Positions 1 through 10,962 of a stretch of 48,317 nt of DNA are shown here, piece after piece. The stretch comes from Asanoa iriomotensis. Lineage in GTDB: Bacteria; Actinomycetota; Actinomycetes; Mycobacteriales; Micromonosporaceae. Numbering within the stretch: the first letter of the stretch is position 1; the number at the start of each line of letters is the position of its first letter. The position numbers and the translations under genes were made by a program. Location: positions 1 to 48,317 of the forward strand of contig NZ_BONC01000062.1 of NCBI RefSeq assembly GCF_016862515.1, written 5' to 3'. The notes under the pieces are model-generated. The model was not told the origin of the DNA. It saw only the letters and a list, made by a program, of their open reading frames with translations, and did no database searches.

Positions 1-666
1 GGTGTCGTCGACGACTGCCTGTTCGACGATTCGAGTTGTAGCGACATGGGTGTGTGGGCGACGTCCTTCACGAATTGTCGCTTCGCCGGGGCGGACCTTT
101 CGTCGTCGTCGTTCGGTGCCTGGTACGAGGGGAAGGGGAACCTCTTTCAGGGTGTGGACTTCAGCCGTGCCGATCTGCGGGGCCTGGCGACCAGCACCGC
201 CAGGTACCTGGGTTGCGACTTCTCCCACGCGCGCTTGGACGGGGTCAACTTCTGGCAGTCGACGCTCGTGGACTGCACCTTCGCCGGCAGGCTGCGAGAT
301 GTCGTGTTCGACGGTCGCGTGCTCGGCGACGAGAAGCCGGACCCCAACCCGATGCTGAATGTGGACCTTTCAGCGGCACAGCTGGACGGGGTCAACTTCA
401 GAAAGGTCCCGTTCGACAACGTGAAGTTGCCGGCGGACCCGGACGTGTTACCGGTGTCATCCGTGGGCAAGCTCGACAGCGCCCTTGCCCGTGTAGCCGG
501 TCGGGACGACGTCGGTGCCAAAGTCGTCCGCTCCCGCTTCGGACGCATGAAGCTGACTTTGGAGTCCGGCGAACCACAGGTGCTCATCAATGTACGCGAC
601 CTACGACGGACCTCCCCGCAAGCCGAGTCGCTAGCCCGCGAGCTGCTCGGCATCAGCACTCACTAG
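1..666 (+). CDS. Pentapeptide-repeat protein, 5' end missing
   Basis: The reading frame is open from the first base, so the N-terminus lies outside the window; an internal ATG at 46 is not needed as the start. The visible 221 residues carry degenerate pentapeptide (A-D/N-L-x-x) repeats such as FAGADLSSSSF, VDFSRADLRGL, CDFSHARLDGVNF and VDLSAAQLDGVNF, which in this family stack into a right-handed beta-helix. The last 80 residues lose the repeat and may be a separate cap. Cellular role is unknown; members range from gyrase-protecting proteins to structural scaffolds, and nothing here selects among them. A strong hairpin follows the stop. Confidence 0.75.
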   Translation, partial: GVVDDCLFDDSSCSDMGVWATSFTNCRFAGADLSSSSFGAWYEGKGNLFQGVDFSRADLRGLATSTARYLGCDFSHARLDGVNFWQSTLVDCTFAGRLRDVVFDGRVLGDEKPDPNPMLNVDLSAAQLDGVNFRKVPFDNVKLPADPDVLPVSSVGKLDSALARVAGRDDVGAKVVRSRFGRMKLTLESGEPQVLINVRDLRRTSPQAESLARELLGISTH

Positions 667-676
667 CTTCATAGCA

Positions 677-710
677 GCGCGGCCGGTCGACCTCCGTCGA
701 CCGGCCGCGC
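677..710 (+). terminator. Long perfect hairpin, probable terminator
   Basis: A 15-bp perfect stem (677-691 pairs with 696-710) with a CTCC loop lies 11 bases after the stop of the pentapeptide gene. It has no U-tract, as is usual for GC-rich actinobacteria. The remaining 711-962 between it and the stop of the pullulanase gene shows no convincing gene. Confidence 0.75.
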
Positions 711-962
711 CGCATATGTCCGGTGTCTGCAGGTGAGTTGGGACAGTCTGCCGCGGGGAACTGCAGGTCGTCGAGGCCTTTGCGGCAAGGCATTTGGCGA
801 CGGACAAGCAAGAGTCGCGCAGGTTCGAAGCGCGAAGGGCTGAGCCAGCCGCGCATTCGACTTTGCAAGCGCGATATTGACGGCGTGGCTAGTCGGGCAG
901 CAGAATCTTACCAACCAGGCTATACCCCGGTTGGGTATCGGTTCGTGTCGCTCCAGCGACAT

Positions 963-3587
<2,625 letters not shown>

Positions 3588-3628
3588 CCGAAGATCCTCT
3601 CATCACCGGCGCCCGCCTGGCTCCTTTG

Positions 3629-4018
3629 TCAGGCGGCGTGGATCACCGTGCAGATCGCGGGCTCGTCGTTCGTGGTTCTTACCAGGTATACGTAGCGCTC
3701 CCCCGGCACCGAGCGCCCCTGACTGTCGAGAAACTCCCACTCGACGGTGACGAGCGCGAGGGCGGGGCTGAGCTTGTCGACGTTGTCGATCCGCGCGTGC
3801 GCGGCGATGAGCTGACGATCCTGGTAGTCGGGCGCGGCACCGATGAACGAGAGGGCGACGGAGGCGGGTGAGGAGAACGTGAACGTGTACGCGTCAGCGA
3901 CCACGCTGCCGGGCAGCGCGTAACAGCCGGCGAGCGCTGGCACGTCGCCCGCGGTGAGGGCGGACCCGTACCGGTCGAAGAAGTCGGACAGGACGTCAAG
4001 GTCGGTCTTGGCGTTCAC
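3629..4018 (-). CDS. NTF2-like (SnoaL-type) small protein
   Basis: 129 residues from a GTG start; the reading frame extends much further upstream, but that part is the antisense of the divergent serpin-like gene, so the start is placed between the two genes. The opening LSDFFDRYGSALTAGDVPALAGCYALPGSVV is the usual first helix pair of the NTF2/SnoaL fold (DFF.RYG.AL..GD..ALA..Y..P), followed by alternating strands ending in YVYLVRTTNDEPAICTVI. Such proteins are small cone-shaped enzymes or ligand binders, and catalytic function cannot be assigned from this sequence. It is divergent from the serpin-like gene with about 60 bases between them. Confidence 0.6.
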   Translation of the reverse strand: MNAKTDLDVLSDFFDRYGSALTAGDVPALAGCYALPGSVVADAYTFTFSSPASVALSFIGAAPDYQDRQLIAAHARIDNVDKLSPALALVTVEWEFLDSQGRSVPGERYVYLVRTTNDEPAICTVIHAA

Positions 4019-4080
4019 GGCTGTGTAAGTTGCCGTTCGGGCGTCTGCGCAAACGTGGCCGGGCTGGCAGAGTGGTGAGC

Positions 4081-5289
4081 ATGACCACCGCGGTGGACCT
4101 GCGTGCGCCATTGGCCCGGTATGCGGGGTTGCTGCACGGCCCGGCCCTGCCGGCGCACCACGTGGCGTCGCCACTGGGAGCGTGGCTGCTGGCGGCCCTG
4201 TGCGCACCCGCCGCGGTCGGCGACGACCTCGCGACGGCCCTGGGCGTCGACCTGCGGACCGCGTCGGAGATCGCGCGCGCGCTGTTGGACGACCCGCACC
4301 CGGCAGTCCTGTCGGCAGCGGCGCTGTGGCAGTCGGGCAGCTCGACGCCGGCGCTCTCGGCGTGGCTGGCGGCGCTGCCGTCGTCGGTCTCGACGGGCCC
4401 ACTGCCGTCGCAGGCGGAGGCGGACGCCTGGGCCTCGGAGCACACGCTCGGGTTGATCAAGGAGATGCCACTCAAGATCCGCCCGGACACGCTGCTCCTC
4501 CTGGCGACGGCGCTGGCCACCAAGGTGTCGTGGGTTGCGCCCTTCGACCTGGCACCGGCCGCGCGCCTCGGCGCGGGCTCGTGGCGAGACGCGGTCTCCC
4601 ACGTGCTGTCGATGCCGTCGCACGGCCATGACGCGTTCATCGCCCGAGTGGGGGTGGGAGACGTCGCCGTGCACACGGGGTACGCGTCCGAGGGGTTGCG
4701 GGTGACCTCGGTGATCGCGCCTTCGGACGTGCCCCCGTCCGCGGTGCTGGCGGCGGCTTACGAGATCGCGGCCGCGTCTTTCACGCGCGGTGCGCTCGAC
4801 CGGCGTTCGCTGTTCGACCTTCCGGTGGGCGACGGTCCGCTGTGGACGATCACCGAGGAGTCGGTGACGACGACGGCACCGTGGGGCCGGGAGGAGGTGC
4901 ACCACGCGGTGCTGCCGGCCTGGTCGGCGGAGAGCAAGCACGACCTGGACCGCCCAGAGCTTGGCGTGCCGGCCGCGGCAGCCGCGGCTCAGGCGGCGCT
5001 GGGTGTCGAGGGCTGGTACGAGGCGTCGCAGGTGGCGATGGCCCGCTACACCCGCGTGGGCTTCGAGGCCGCTGCGGTGTCGGCGATGATGGCCGGGGTC
5101 AGCGCCCCGATCCCGCAGGACGGGTTGCGGCGGACGGCGGAGTTGCGCTTCGGACATCCGTACGCGGTGGTCGCGTTGGCCGACCGCCCCTGGCGCGACG
5201 GCTGGCAACCAGACACCGCTTCGGGCGCGGCGTGGCTTGGGCTACCGGTCTTCTCCGCGTGGGTCGCCGCACCCGACGAGGCGTCGTGA
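4081..5289 (+). CDS. Serpin-like protease inhibitor family protein
   Basis: 402 residues from ATG 4081 (an upstream in-frame start at 4030 would run into the divergent promoter region). Serpin landmarks are recognisable though degenerate: LGLIKEMPL followed by DTLLLLATALATKVSWVAPF matches the breach region of serpins (…LVNAIYFKGKW..PF), and the C-terminal FGHPYAVVALADRP…GLPVFSAWVAAP matches the conserved strand s4B/s5B end (HPF.F.I.D…FMGRV..P). No signal peptide is seen. The hinge before the reactive centre loop is not clearly conserved, so inhibitory activity is uncertain; it may be a non-inhibitory or intracellular member. Confidence 0.65.
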   Translation: MTTAVDLRAPLARYAGLLHGPALPAHHVASPLGAWLLAALCAPAAVGDDLATALGVDLRTASEIARALLDDPHPAVLSAAALWQSGSSTPALSAWLAALPSSVSTGPLPSQAEADAWASEHTLGLIKEMPLKIRPDTLLLLATALATKVSWVAPFDLAPAARLGAGSWRDAVSHVLSMPSHGHDAFIARVGVGDVAVHTGYASEGLRVTSVIAPSDVPPSAVLAAAYEIAAASFTRGALDRRSLFDLPVGDGPLWTITEESVTTTAPWGREEVHHAVLPAWSAESKHDLDRPELGVPAAAAAAQAALGVEGWYEASQVAMARYTRVGFEAAAVSAMMAGVSAPIPQDGLRRTAELRFGHPYAVVALADRPWRDGWQPDTASGAAWLGLPVFSAWVAAPDEAS

Positions 5290-5455
5290 TTCAATCTGGA
5301 CGGTCTCGCAGGGGGCCCTAGATTGGCTCTCGTCGGTCTCCTCATCGCGTTGCTGCTGGCGGGATGCACGTTGATCCAGGGGATCCAACGCCACCTGGCC
5401 AAGGTCATGTCCTCGGCGGAGACGGTGAACGCCGCCGAGCACCCACCGGACGGCC

Positions 5456-5668
5456 GTGTACCTGTTCCTGTTCCTGTCCGTGATCTTCTCGGTCACGATC
5501 GCGCTCGCGCTGTGCGTCCGGACGGTGGCCCTGGACCAACCGATGCCGCAGTTCCAGACCCAGGTGGTCGTGGGAGCGCTGTGGGTCTCGTTGTCGGTGG
5601 CCGTCGTGCTGCCGGCCACGGTACTGGTCAAGGACGCGTGGCGGGCGCTCGCCGTCACGAGCCCGTAA
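5456..5668 (+). CDS. Small two-span membrane protein
   Basis: 70 residues from a GTG start, with two hydrophobic segments at about residues 2-22 (LFLFLSVIFSVTIALALCV) and 38-58. No family recognised. A second frame just upstream (TTG at 5323, reading a lipobox-like LLAGC) ends in the region where this one begins. The two could be one gene broken by a frameshift near 5460, or the upstream frame may be chance; I cannot decide. The next small gene starts at the base after this stop codon, so the two are probably co-translated. Confidence 0.45.
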   Translation: MYLFLFLSVIFSVTIALALCVRTVALDQPMPQFQTQVVVGALWVSLSVAVVLPATVLVKDAWRALAVTSP

Positions 5669-5824
5669 ATGCCGATCACGTTCAGAACGCTGCTGACAGT
5701 CGCCGGCGCGGTCGGCCTCCTCGCGCCGGCGGTGGCGCTGGTGTCGGCGACCTGGCAGCCACGGCGGGAGCGCGAACTGCGCCGCCCCCTCCGTGGTCCG
5801 CCTTCCGACCGCGTCGCCCGCTGA
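5669..5824 (+). CDS. Very small single-span membrane or secreted protein
   Basis: A 51-codon reading frame that begins immediately after the stop of the preceding small membrane gene. It encodes MPITFRTLLTVAGAVGLLAP, continues AVALVSATWQP and then has an Arg-rich tail. The N-terminus reads as a signal anchor: a charged start, a hydrophobic segment at residues 8-26, and then a positively charged tail. No homologue recognised. Support comes from the abutting start and the sensible hydrophobic/charged layout; there is no clear ribosome binding site, so coupling to the upstream gene would be required. Confidence 0.4.
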   Translation: MPITFRTLLTVAGAVGLLAPAVALVSATWQPRRERELRRPLRGPPSDRVAR

Positions 5825-5912
5825 GCCGGACTCGCGCCAACCTGTTCTCCGACGCCGGAGCCATTTGACGGGCCGTTGATGACGATCGGCGCACCCCTGG
5901 GATGCTGCGGTC

Positions 5913-6356
5913 GTGGATGTCTCCGAGATCGAGGTGCGCGACGAGGTTGGCGCCGAGCACCTGCCGCACCTAATGGACCTGTTCGCGTCCGAGTGGTGGA
6001 CGGCCGACCGGACGCCCAGCGACGTGGAACGGATGCTGGCGGCGTCCGACCTCGTGGTCGCCCTCGTCCACCGACCGTCGGGCCGGTTGACGGGCTTCGC
6101 CCGGGTCATCACGGACGGGATCTACCTGGCGATGGTCCTCGACGTGATCGTGGCGGCTGGCACGCGGGGATCGGGCCTGGGCGCGATCCTGATGGACACG
6201 GTTGTCGCGCATCCCAGCCTGGCCGGGGTCCGCAGCATCGAGCTGGTCTGCCAGCCGGAACTGGTCTCGTTCTATCAGCATTGGGGCTTCACAGAACAGA
6301 TCGGCCGATCCCGGCTCATGCGAAGAACCGCCGACCCCCTGCTGACTGACGATTGA
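5913..6356 (+). CDS. GNAT-family N-acetyltransferase
   Basis: 147 residues, GTG start. The fold signature is a single GNAT domain: strand VVALVHRPSGRLTGFARVITDG, then MVLDVIVAAGTRGSGLGAILMDTVV, which holds the acetyl-CoA pyrophosphate loop (R-G-S-G-L-G), and a final LVCQPELVSFYQHWGF typical of motif B. The substrate is unknown. It has no operon partner; the next 310 bases contain no clear gene. Confidence 0.8.
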   Translation: MDVSEIEVRDEVGAEHLPHLMDLFASEWWTADRTPSDVERMLAASDLVVALVHRPSGRLTGFARVITDGIYLAMVLDVIVAAGTRGSGLGAILMDTVVAHPSLAGVRSIELVCQPELVSFYQHWGFTEQIGRSRLMRRTADPLLTDD

Positions 6357-6666
6357 CAGTCCCTGCGGCGCACGTCTTCGGCCAAGAAACGGATCGCCGG
6401 CCGAACGACGGCCGAGGCATGGACGCCGTCGGCGAGTATCCGGCGCAACTCTTTCGTCCAAGCTGCGGATCGTGCGGTCGCTGACAACGACACCACCGCG
6501 ATCGCGGCCGAACGGCGGCCGCAGGCCGGCTTCCTCGGTCAGGCCTCGCGCAGCGACACCGCCGTCTCTCGACACAGCCATCCGCGTCTTCCGAACAAGA
6601 CGAGAAACGTCCCAACTGACTCATGTCCCGTAGGGACGATCCATGCGCGGCAGGCGGCGGTCGGGC
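6357..6666. other. Intergenic stretch without a supported gene
   Basis: 310 bases between the GNAT stop and the end of the SDR gene. Several short overlapping frames exist on the minus strand, one reading WTKELRRILADGVHASAVVRP, but none has a start with a ribosome binding site, and codon use does not favour one frame. It may be a decayed gene; I see no tRNA or repeat in it. Confidence 0.4.
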
Positions 6667-7386
6667 TCAGACGAGGACTGCGCCGCCGTCGACGAGGATG
6701 GACGTGCCGGTGGTCATTCGTTGTTCCATCGCGTAGATGTAGCTCAGGGCCACGTCCGACGGCTCGCCCACCCGGCCCACCGGCAGGCGGGACGCGAGGT
6801 CCGCGTACATGGCCTCCTCCTGGTCCGGTGACATGCCGGACCAGAGCGGACTCCGGGTGATGCCCGGCGCGACCGCGTTGACGCGGATCGGGGCCAGTTC
6901 CAACGCGAGTTGCCGCACCAGCGCCTCGATCGCGCCGCAGACGCTTGCGCCCAGGGCCCAACCAGGCGCTGAGCGCTGCGACGCGTTGCCGCCGGTCAGG
7001 ACGACCGAGGCGCGGATCGCGCCGGCCATCGAGGCCGCGCGGATCACGCTGAGTGCGCCGACGAAGCGGGTCTCCCAGAAGCGGCGCACCGTGTCCGGCG
7101 TCAGGTCCGGCATCATCGTGATGCGCAGTGGCTCACCTGCTGTGTAGACCAGGTGGTCGATCGGTGCCGCGTACCCGATCAAGCGGTCGATCGAGTCGGG
7201 ATCCGTGAGGTCGACCGTGGCACCTAGCGCGCCCGACGGCAGGGTCCCGAGCGCCCGGTCGACGCTTTCCTGCCGCCGCGAGGCCACGATCGGCGTCGCG
7301 CCTCGTTCCGCGGCCGCTGCGGCGACGCTCAGGCCCAGACCCGACGTGCCACCGACGACCAGCACGCGGGTTCCGTCGAGTGCCAT
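6667..7386 (-). CDS. Short-chain dehydrogenase/reductase
   Basis: 239 residues from the ATG at 7386 (an in-frame ATG six codons upstream is possible). The Rossmann NAD(P) motif GGTSGLGLS is at residues 12-20, ASRR after beta-2 suggests NADPH preference, and the C-terminal LPVGRVGEPSDVALSYIYAM…GTSILVDGGAVLV is typical for the family. The usual YxxxK catalytic pair is not evident at its expected place (GWALGASVCGAIEALVRQLALEL), so it may be a divergent or non-catalytic SDR. It lies just downstream of an HTH-only LysR-type gene on the same strand, which suggests regulatory linkage. Confidence 0.85.
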   Translation of the reverse strand: MALDGTRVLVVGGTSGLGLSVAAAAAERGATPIVASRRQESVDRALGTLPSGALGATVDLTDPDSIDRLIGYAAPIDHLVYTAGEPLRITMMPDLTPDTVRRFWETRFVGALSVIRAASMAGAIRASVVLTGGNASQRSAPGWALGASVCGAIEALVRQLALELAPIRVNAVAPGITRSPLWSGMSPDQEEAMYADLASRLPVGRVGEPSDVALSYIYAMEQRMTTGTSILVDGGAVLV

Positions 7387-7396
7387 GCGACCATCA

Positions 7397-7675
7397 TCAG
7401 CCACACACCGACCCTGAGCAGGTGCGACGCGCGGCGGCGTGGACCGCCTCGGCCGCGGCCAGGGCCGCCCGGGCCGTGTCCAGGGTGGCGTGTCCCAGCT
7501 TGGTCAGCTCCACGTGGTGGTTGGTGCGGGCGAACAGCGGGTTGCCCAACTCGCGCTCGAGGGCCTGGACCGTCCGGGAGACCGCGGACTGCGCGGTCCG
7601 CAGGCGGGTCGCGGCGCGGGAGAAGCTGCGCTCCTCCGCCACCGCCACGAAGGTGCGCAGGTGCCGCAACTCCAC
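7397..7675 (-). CDS. LysR-type HTH domain only (truncated regulator)
   Basis: 92 residues from GTG 7675. The sequence VELRHLRTFVAVAEERSFSR followed by AATRLRTAQSAVSRTVQALE is a textbook LysR winged helix-turn-helix, but the roughly 200-residue effector-binding domain is absent: the frame stops after AARRTCSGSVCG, ten bases before the SDR start codon. The start nearly abuts the stop of the CGNR gene (7678), so both are probably co-transcribed. It is either a truncated pseudogene or a stand-alone DNA-binding protein; the C-terminal segment does not resemble LysR. Confidence 0.7.
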   Translation of the reverse strand: MELRHLRTFVAVAEERSFSRAATRLRTAQSAVSRTVQALERELGNPLFARTNHHVELTKLGHATLDTARAALAAAEAVHAAARRTCSGSVCG

Positions 7676-7677
7676 GA

Positions 7678-8166
7678 TCAGGCCACCTTTCGCCGGCTGC
7701 GGTAGGCGCGCATCGACGCCTGCGACGAGCACGCCGGGCTGCAGTGGAGCGCCGACATGTTGCGGGTCTTGTCGAAGAAGCCCCGGTGGCAACCGTCGTT
7801 CTTGCAGACCTTGACCCGCGGCCAGGCGCCCCGGTAGGCGAGGTCCGTGACCGCGCCGAGCACCCGGGCGAAATGGCCGAACGCGCCGCCCTGCGCCGGC
7901 TCGAGCGTGCATGCGTCCGCGCCTACCACCGGGACCAGCGGGTAGCGGACCGCCACCTGCCGCAGATGATCTTCCGCCTCGGTCACCGCGGTCGGCGGCA
8001 ATGTGCAGCCGGAGTGTTGCCGCAACAGCACGACCAGGCTCTCCCGCAACTCCCCTGCCGCGGCGACGTCCGAGGCGGGGCCGAACCGGGCGTCGGGGGA
8101 CTCCGCGTTGACGAACGAGAGCACCAGGTCGCTGGCCTCGCAGACGACCGGCGGACAGTTCTCCAT
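7678..8166 (-). CDS. CGNR zinc-finger / ABATE-domain protein
   Basis: 162 residues from ATG 8166 (MENCPPVV). The N-terminal two thirds fit the ABATE domain common in actinobacterial regulators; the C-terminus VKVCKNDGCHRGFFDKTRNM followed by CSPACSSQASMRAYRSRRK is the CGNR zinc finger with C-x4-C…C-x3-C ligands. In this copy the eponymous CGNR tetrad has drifted to CSSQ. The family is thought to bind DNA. It heads a minus-strand cluster with the LysR-type HTH and the SDR. Confidence 0.8.
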   Translation of the reverse strand: MENCPPVVCEASDLVLSFVNAESPDARFGPASDVAAAGELRESLVVLLRQHSGCTLPPTAVTEAEDHLRQVAVRYPLVPVVGADACTLEPAQGGAFGHFARVLGAVTDLAYRGAWPRVKVCKNDGCHRGFFDKTRNMSALHCSPACSSQASMRAYRSRRKVA

Positions 8167-8282
8167 GGTGAGGAGCGTAGCTCGATAGAACCTCACCGCT
8201 ATGCCCAAAGAGCATCACGACGTGAGGGTCTACACCCGTAAGGTTGCAACGTCATGATGGCCTGAAAGGGAGCAGACGTACC

Positions 8283-8960
8283 ATGTCATCAGTTCTGATC
8301 GTTTTGTCCGGTGCCCGCTTCTGGACCCAGCTCGACGGCACCCAGCGCCCCACCGGCTTCTGGGCCGAGGAGTTCGTCGCACCGCACCGGATCCTCACCG
8401 AGGCCGGCGTCAACGTCACGATCGCCACCCCGGGCGGCCGCGTCCCGGTCGCCGACGAGGTCAGCCTCGACGACGAAAACCTGAAGACCTATCTGGCGGG
8501 CGTACGCGACACGCTGGAGTCGCCGGCGCGGCTCGCGGACGTCGACCCGGCCGACTACGACGCGGTGCTGATCCCGGGCGGGCACGGCCCCATGCAGGAC
8601 CTCGCCGTGGACCCGGACGTCGCCCGCATCCTCGAGGCGATGCTCCCCGACGAGACGAAGACCGTCGCGGCACTCTGCCACGGCGTGGCGGCGTTCCTGC
8701 CGGCCGGCGCGCCCGACGGCGGCTGGCTCTTCCGCGGCCGCCGGATGACCTCGTTCGCCGACGTCGAGGAAGACCAGGTGGGCCTGGCCGCCAACGCACC
8801 GTGGCTGCTGGAGTCCCGCCTGCGCGCGGCGGGCGCGGTGCACGAGACCGGCCCGGCCTTCACGTCCTATGTGGTCGTCGACGGCAACCTCATCACCGGC
8901 CAGAACCCCCAGTCGGCGCAGGCCGCCGGCGACGCCCTCCTGAAGGCGCTCCCGGCCTAG
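8283..8960 (+). CDS. Type 1 glutamine amidotransferase-like (DJ-1/PfpI) protein
   Basis: 225 residues from ATG 8283. The nucleophile elbow is ALCHGVAAF with the reactive Cys; the preceding YDAVLIPGGHGPMQDL and the late TGQNPQSA are characteristic of the Hsp31/PfpI-like branch that NCBI names type 1 glutamine amidotransferase domain proteins. Family activities include glyoxalase III-like detoxification and protein/nucleotide deglycation; which applies here is not shown. It is divergent from the CGNR gene, with about 115 bases for both promoters. Confidence 0.88.
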   Translation: MSSVLIVLSGARFWTQLDGTQRPTGFWAEEFVAPHRILTEAGVNVTIATPGGRVPVADEVSLDDENLKTYLAGVRDTLESPARLADVDPADYDAVLIPGGHGPMQDLAVDPDVARILEAMLPDETKTVAALCHGVAAFLPAGAPDGGWLFRGRRMTSFADVEEDQVGLAANAPWLLESRLRAAGAVHETGPAFTSYVVVDGNLITGQNPQSAQAAGDALLKALPA

Positions 8961-8972
8961 TCAGCTCGGCGT

Positions 8973-9004
8973 GGCGCCCGTCGCGACCACCAGCGGCGGG
9001 CGCC
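8973..9004. terminator. Hairpin between convergent genes
   Basis: GGCGCCCG (8973-8980) pairs perfectly with CGGGCGCC (8997-9004). It lies between the stop of the PfpI-like gene and the stop of the hydrolase gene and could serve both. Confidence 0.6.
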
Positions 9005-9013
9005 GGCGCTTGC

Positions 9014-10276
9014 TCAGATGCGGCCGGCGGCCATGTCCATCAAGCGGGCCAGGACGTTGCCTTTGGATACGGCGCCGCCGTCGTGTTCGTACTCGTTGGT
9101 TACCCACGTGCGGACGTTGCCGACCGCGCTCGCCGTCGACAACGAGAGGTCCGCGTCCACGTACATGTCGTCGAAGTAGACCGCCGCCGCCACCGGGACC
9201 TCGTTGGCGGCCAGCCGGGCCACGTCGTAGAGCGCCGGCCAGTCGTCAGCCTCGGCCAGCAGGTCGGCGGCGCCGGCGAACGGGCGCAGTGCGGCGATGT
9301 CGCGGAACATCCACGGGTACATCATCTCGCCGGTGAAGAGCAGCGGTGTCGCGTCCGGCGCGAACTCCGGCCGCGGGTGGATGGCGCGTTCCGCCGCCCA
9401 GCGGCTGGGCCGGCCGGGACCGCCGTAGCAGTATTCCTGCAGCGCGAACAGGGGCGAGTCGATGAACCCGGTCCGGGTCATCACCTCGTGCCGGAACAGG
9501 TCCGACAGCGAGTCGCCGTGCCAGGCGTCGTCCAGCAGCCAGTGCAGGCGCTCGTAGCCGTCGCCCATGCCGAAGGCGTTGCCCAGCACGCGGAAGCGGT
9601 CAACCGTCAGGCGGTCGCCGTCCGGGAGGCGCACGTCGTCGGCCGACAGGCGGTCCGCGATGCGCCGGACCGCGGCCACGTCGTCCGGGTAGCGCGCGTA
9701 GTAGGCCGCGTTCTTCGCCGCCACCCGCGGATACGTCCGGGCGTACACGTCGTCCGCCGTCGCCGTCAGACCCGGCAGACCGCCCGTGATGTAGCACGAC
9801 CGCAACCCCGACGGAGCCAGGCTGAGGTACGTCAGCGTGATGAAGCCGCCGTAGCTCTGCCCCAGCGACTCCCACTGGCCGTCGCCCAACAGGTGCTTCC
9901 GGATCACCTCCGCGTCCCGGACGATGCTGTCCGCGCGGAAGAGCTTGAGGTAGTCGGCGAGCTGCTGGTCCGTCTGGCCCGCGACCGTGCGCGCGCTGAT
10001 CGGCGTGCTCCGTCCGGTGCCGCGTTGGTCCAGCAGGAGCACGCGGTGCGTCTTCAGCGCACGGCCGAACCAGCTCTCCGCCGGCCCCGGCGGCCGCGGC
10101 GACTTCGCTCCCGGGCCGCCCTGGAAGAAGATCAACCACGGCAGGTCGTCGCCGGCGCGGTCCGTCGCGGCCACCGAGCGGGCGAAGACCGAGATCGTCG
10201 GGCCGTCGGGATCAGCGTGGTCCAGGGGCACCGTGAACGTGTGGTCGGTCAGGGCCAGGCCGGGGATGCGGATCAC
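9014..10276 (-). CDS. Alpha/beta hydrolase, peptidase S33 (proline iminopeptidase-like)
   Basis: 420 residues, GTG start. The oxyanion motif FFQGGPGAKSP and the DQRGTGRSTPI segment are typical for S33 peptidases; the nucleophile elbow is GQSYGGF, and a helical lid domain follows. Such enzymes release N-terminal proline or act on small ester/amide substrates. The papain-like gene lies immediately upstream on the same strand with only about 10 bases between, so they probably form an operon. Confidence 0.88.
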   Translation of the reverse strand: MIRIPGLALTDHTFTVPLDHADPDGPTISVFARSVAATDRAGDDLPWLIFFQGGPGAKSPRPPGPAESWFGRALKTHRVLLLDQRGTGRSTPISARTVAGQTDQQLADYLKLFRADSIVRDAEVIRKHLLGDGQWESLGQSYGGFITLTYLSLAPSGLRSCYITGGLPGLTATADDVYARTYPRVAAKNAAYYARYPDDVAAVRRIADRLSADDVRLPDGDRLTVDRFRVLGNAFGMGDGYERLHWLLDDAWHGDSLSDLFRHEVMTRTGFIDSPLFALQEYCYGGPGRPSRWAAERAIHPRPEFAPDATPLLFTGEMMYPWMFRDIAALRPFAGAADLLAEADDWPALYDVARLAANEVPVAAAVYFDDMYVDADLSLSTASAVGNVRTWVTNEYEHDGGAVSKGNVLARLMDMAAGRI

Positions 10277-10286
10277 CGCGCCAACG

Positions 10287-10943
10287 CTACGGGATCTCCA
10301 CCGCGATCTCGTCGCCGAGCTTCGCGCCGCCTTCCAGGCGCAGCTCGTCGCCGCTCCAGAACCGGCCGGGGTCGTACCAGTTGGGGCGCCGGCCCGCCGG
10401 CAGCAGGCCCATCGCCTCGTAGGTGACCGCGACCACCTCCGCGCAGTACGCCGTCTCCAGGCGCGCGTCCGGTGGCGCGCCCGCCGCCTGCGAGTCGCCC
10501 GCGAAGAAGCCGCTGCGCAGGTCGGGCACCCGGCCGCGGGCCCAGCGCCACGCCAGCCGGGTCGTCGACGGGAAGGGCGTGCCGTCCAGGCGCGCCACGG
10601 TGCGCAGGACCGCGTTCTCCATCTCCGGCGAGACCGGCGTCTGGAGTTGCCGCAACCACGCCCGTTGCCCGTAGCGGCGGGCCCACAGCAGCACCGCGTC
10701 CCGCAGGTCGTGCAGCTGCACGCCGCGCTGGAACGTGCCGGTCCAGTGGTCGCGCAACGATCGACCGAGCTCCGCGTGCCACATCAGCGCCGGCAGGTCT
10801 TCGATCACCACCGACATGCCGACGTGGTTGACCGGGCTGTTGGTGGCGAGGCGGATCGCGCGGTCCGGGACCGAGCTGCCGCGGAACAGCCACACGTCGC
10901 CCGTGCGCGTCTGCTCGACCGCCGCATCCAGGGTGATGGCCAT
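10287..10943 (-). CDS. Permuted papain-like (YiiX/NlpC-type) cysteine protein
   Basis: 218 residues from ATG 10943. TGDVWLFRGSS early, then SPVNHVGMSVV (His40) and late TAYCAEVVAVTYEAMG give the His-first, Cys-later order of the permuted NlpC/P60 (YiiX, LRAT-like) superfamily. No signal peptide or transmembrane segment is obvious. The natural substrate is unknown; members cleave amide or acyl bonds. It is followed closely by the S33-type hydrolase and is divergent from the small membrane gene at 10963. Confidence 0.75.
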   Translation of the reverse strand: MAITLDAAVEQTRTGDVWLFRGSSVPDRAIRLATNSPVNHVGMSVVIEDLPALMWHAELGRSLRDHWTGTFQRGVQLHDLRDAVLLWARRYGQRAWLRQLQTPVSPEMENAVLRTVARLDGTPFPSTTRLAWRWARGRVPDLRSGFFAGDSQAAGAPPDARLETAYCAEVVAVTYEAMGLLPAGRRPNWYDPGRFWSGDELRLEGGAKLGDEIAVEIP

Positions 10944-10962
10944 GCCTACTACCCTAAGTGGA

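Noticed and set aside
5323-5466. Possible lipoprotein gene from TTG 5323 with a lipobox-like LLAGC
   Set aside because: No ribosome binding site, and the frame continues as an antisense-like shadow through the next gene. It could be the 5' half of the 5456 gene if a frameshift is real, but I cannot support it as a gene.
8801-10426. 541-codon plus-strand frame over the hydrolase gene
   Set aside because: Shadow of the S33-type hydrolase on the other strand; Arg-rich without motifs.
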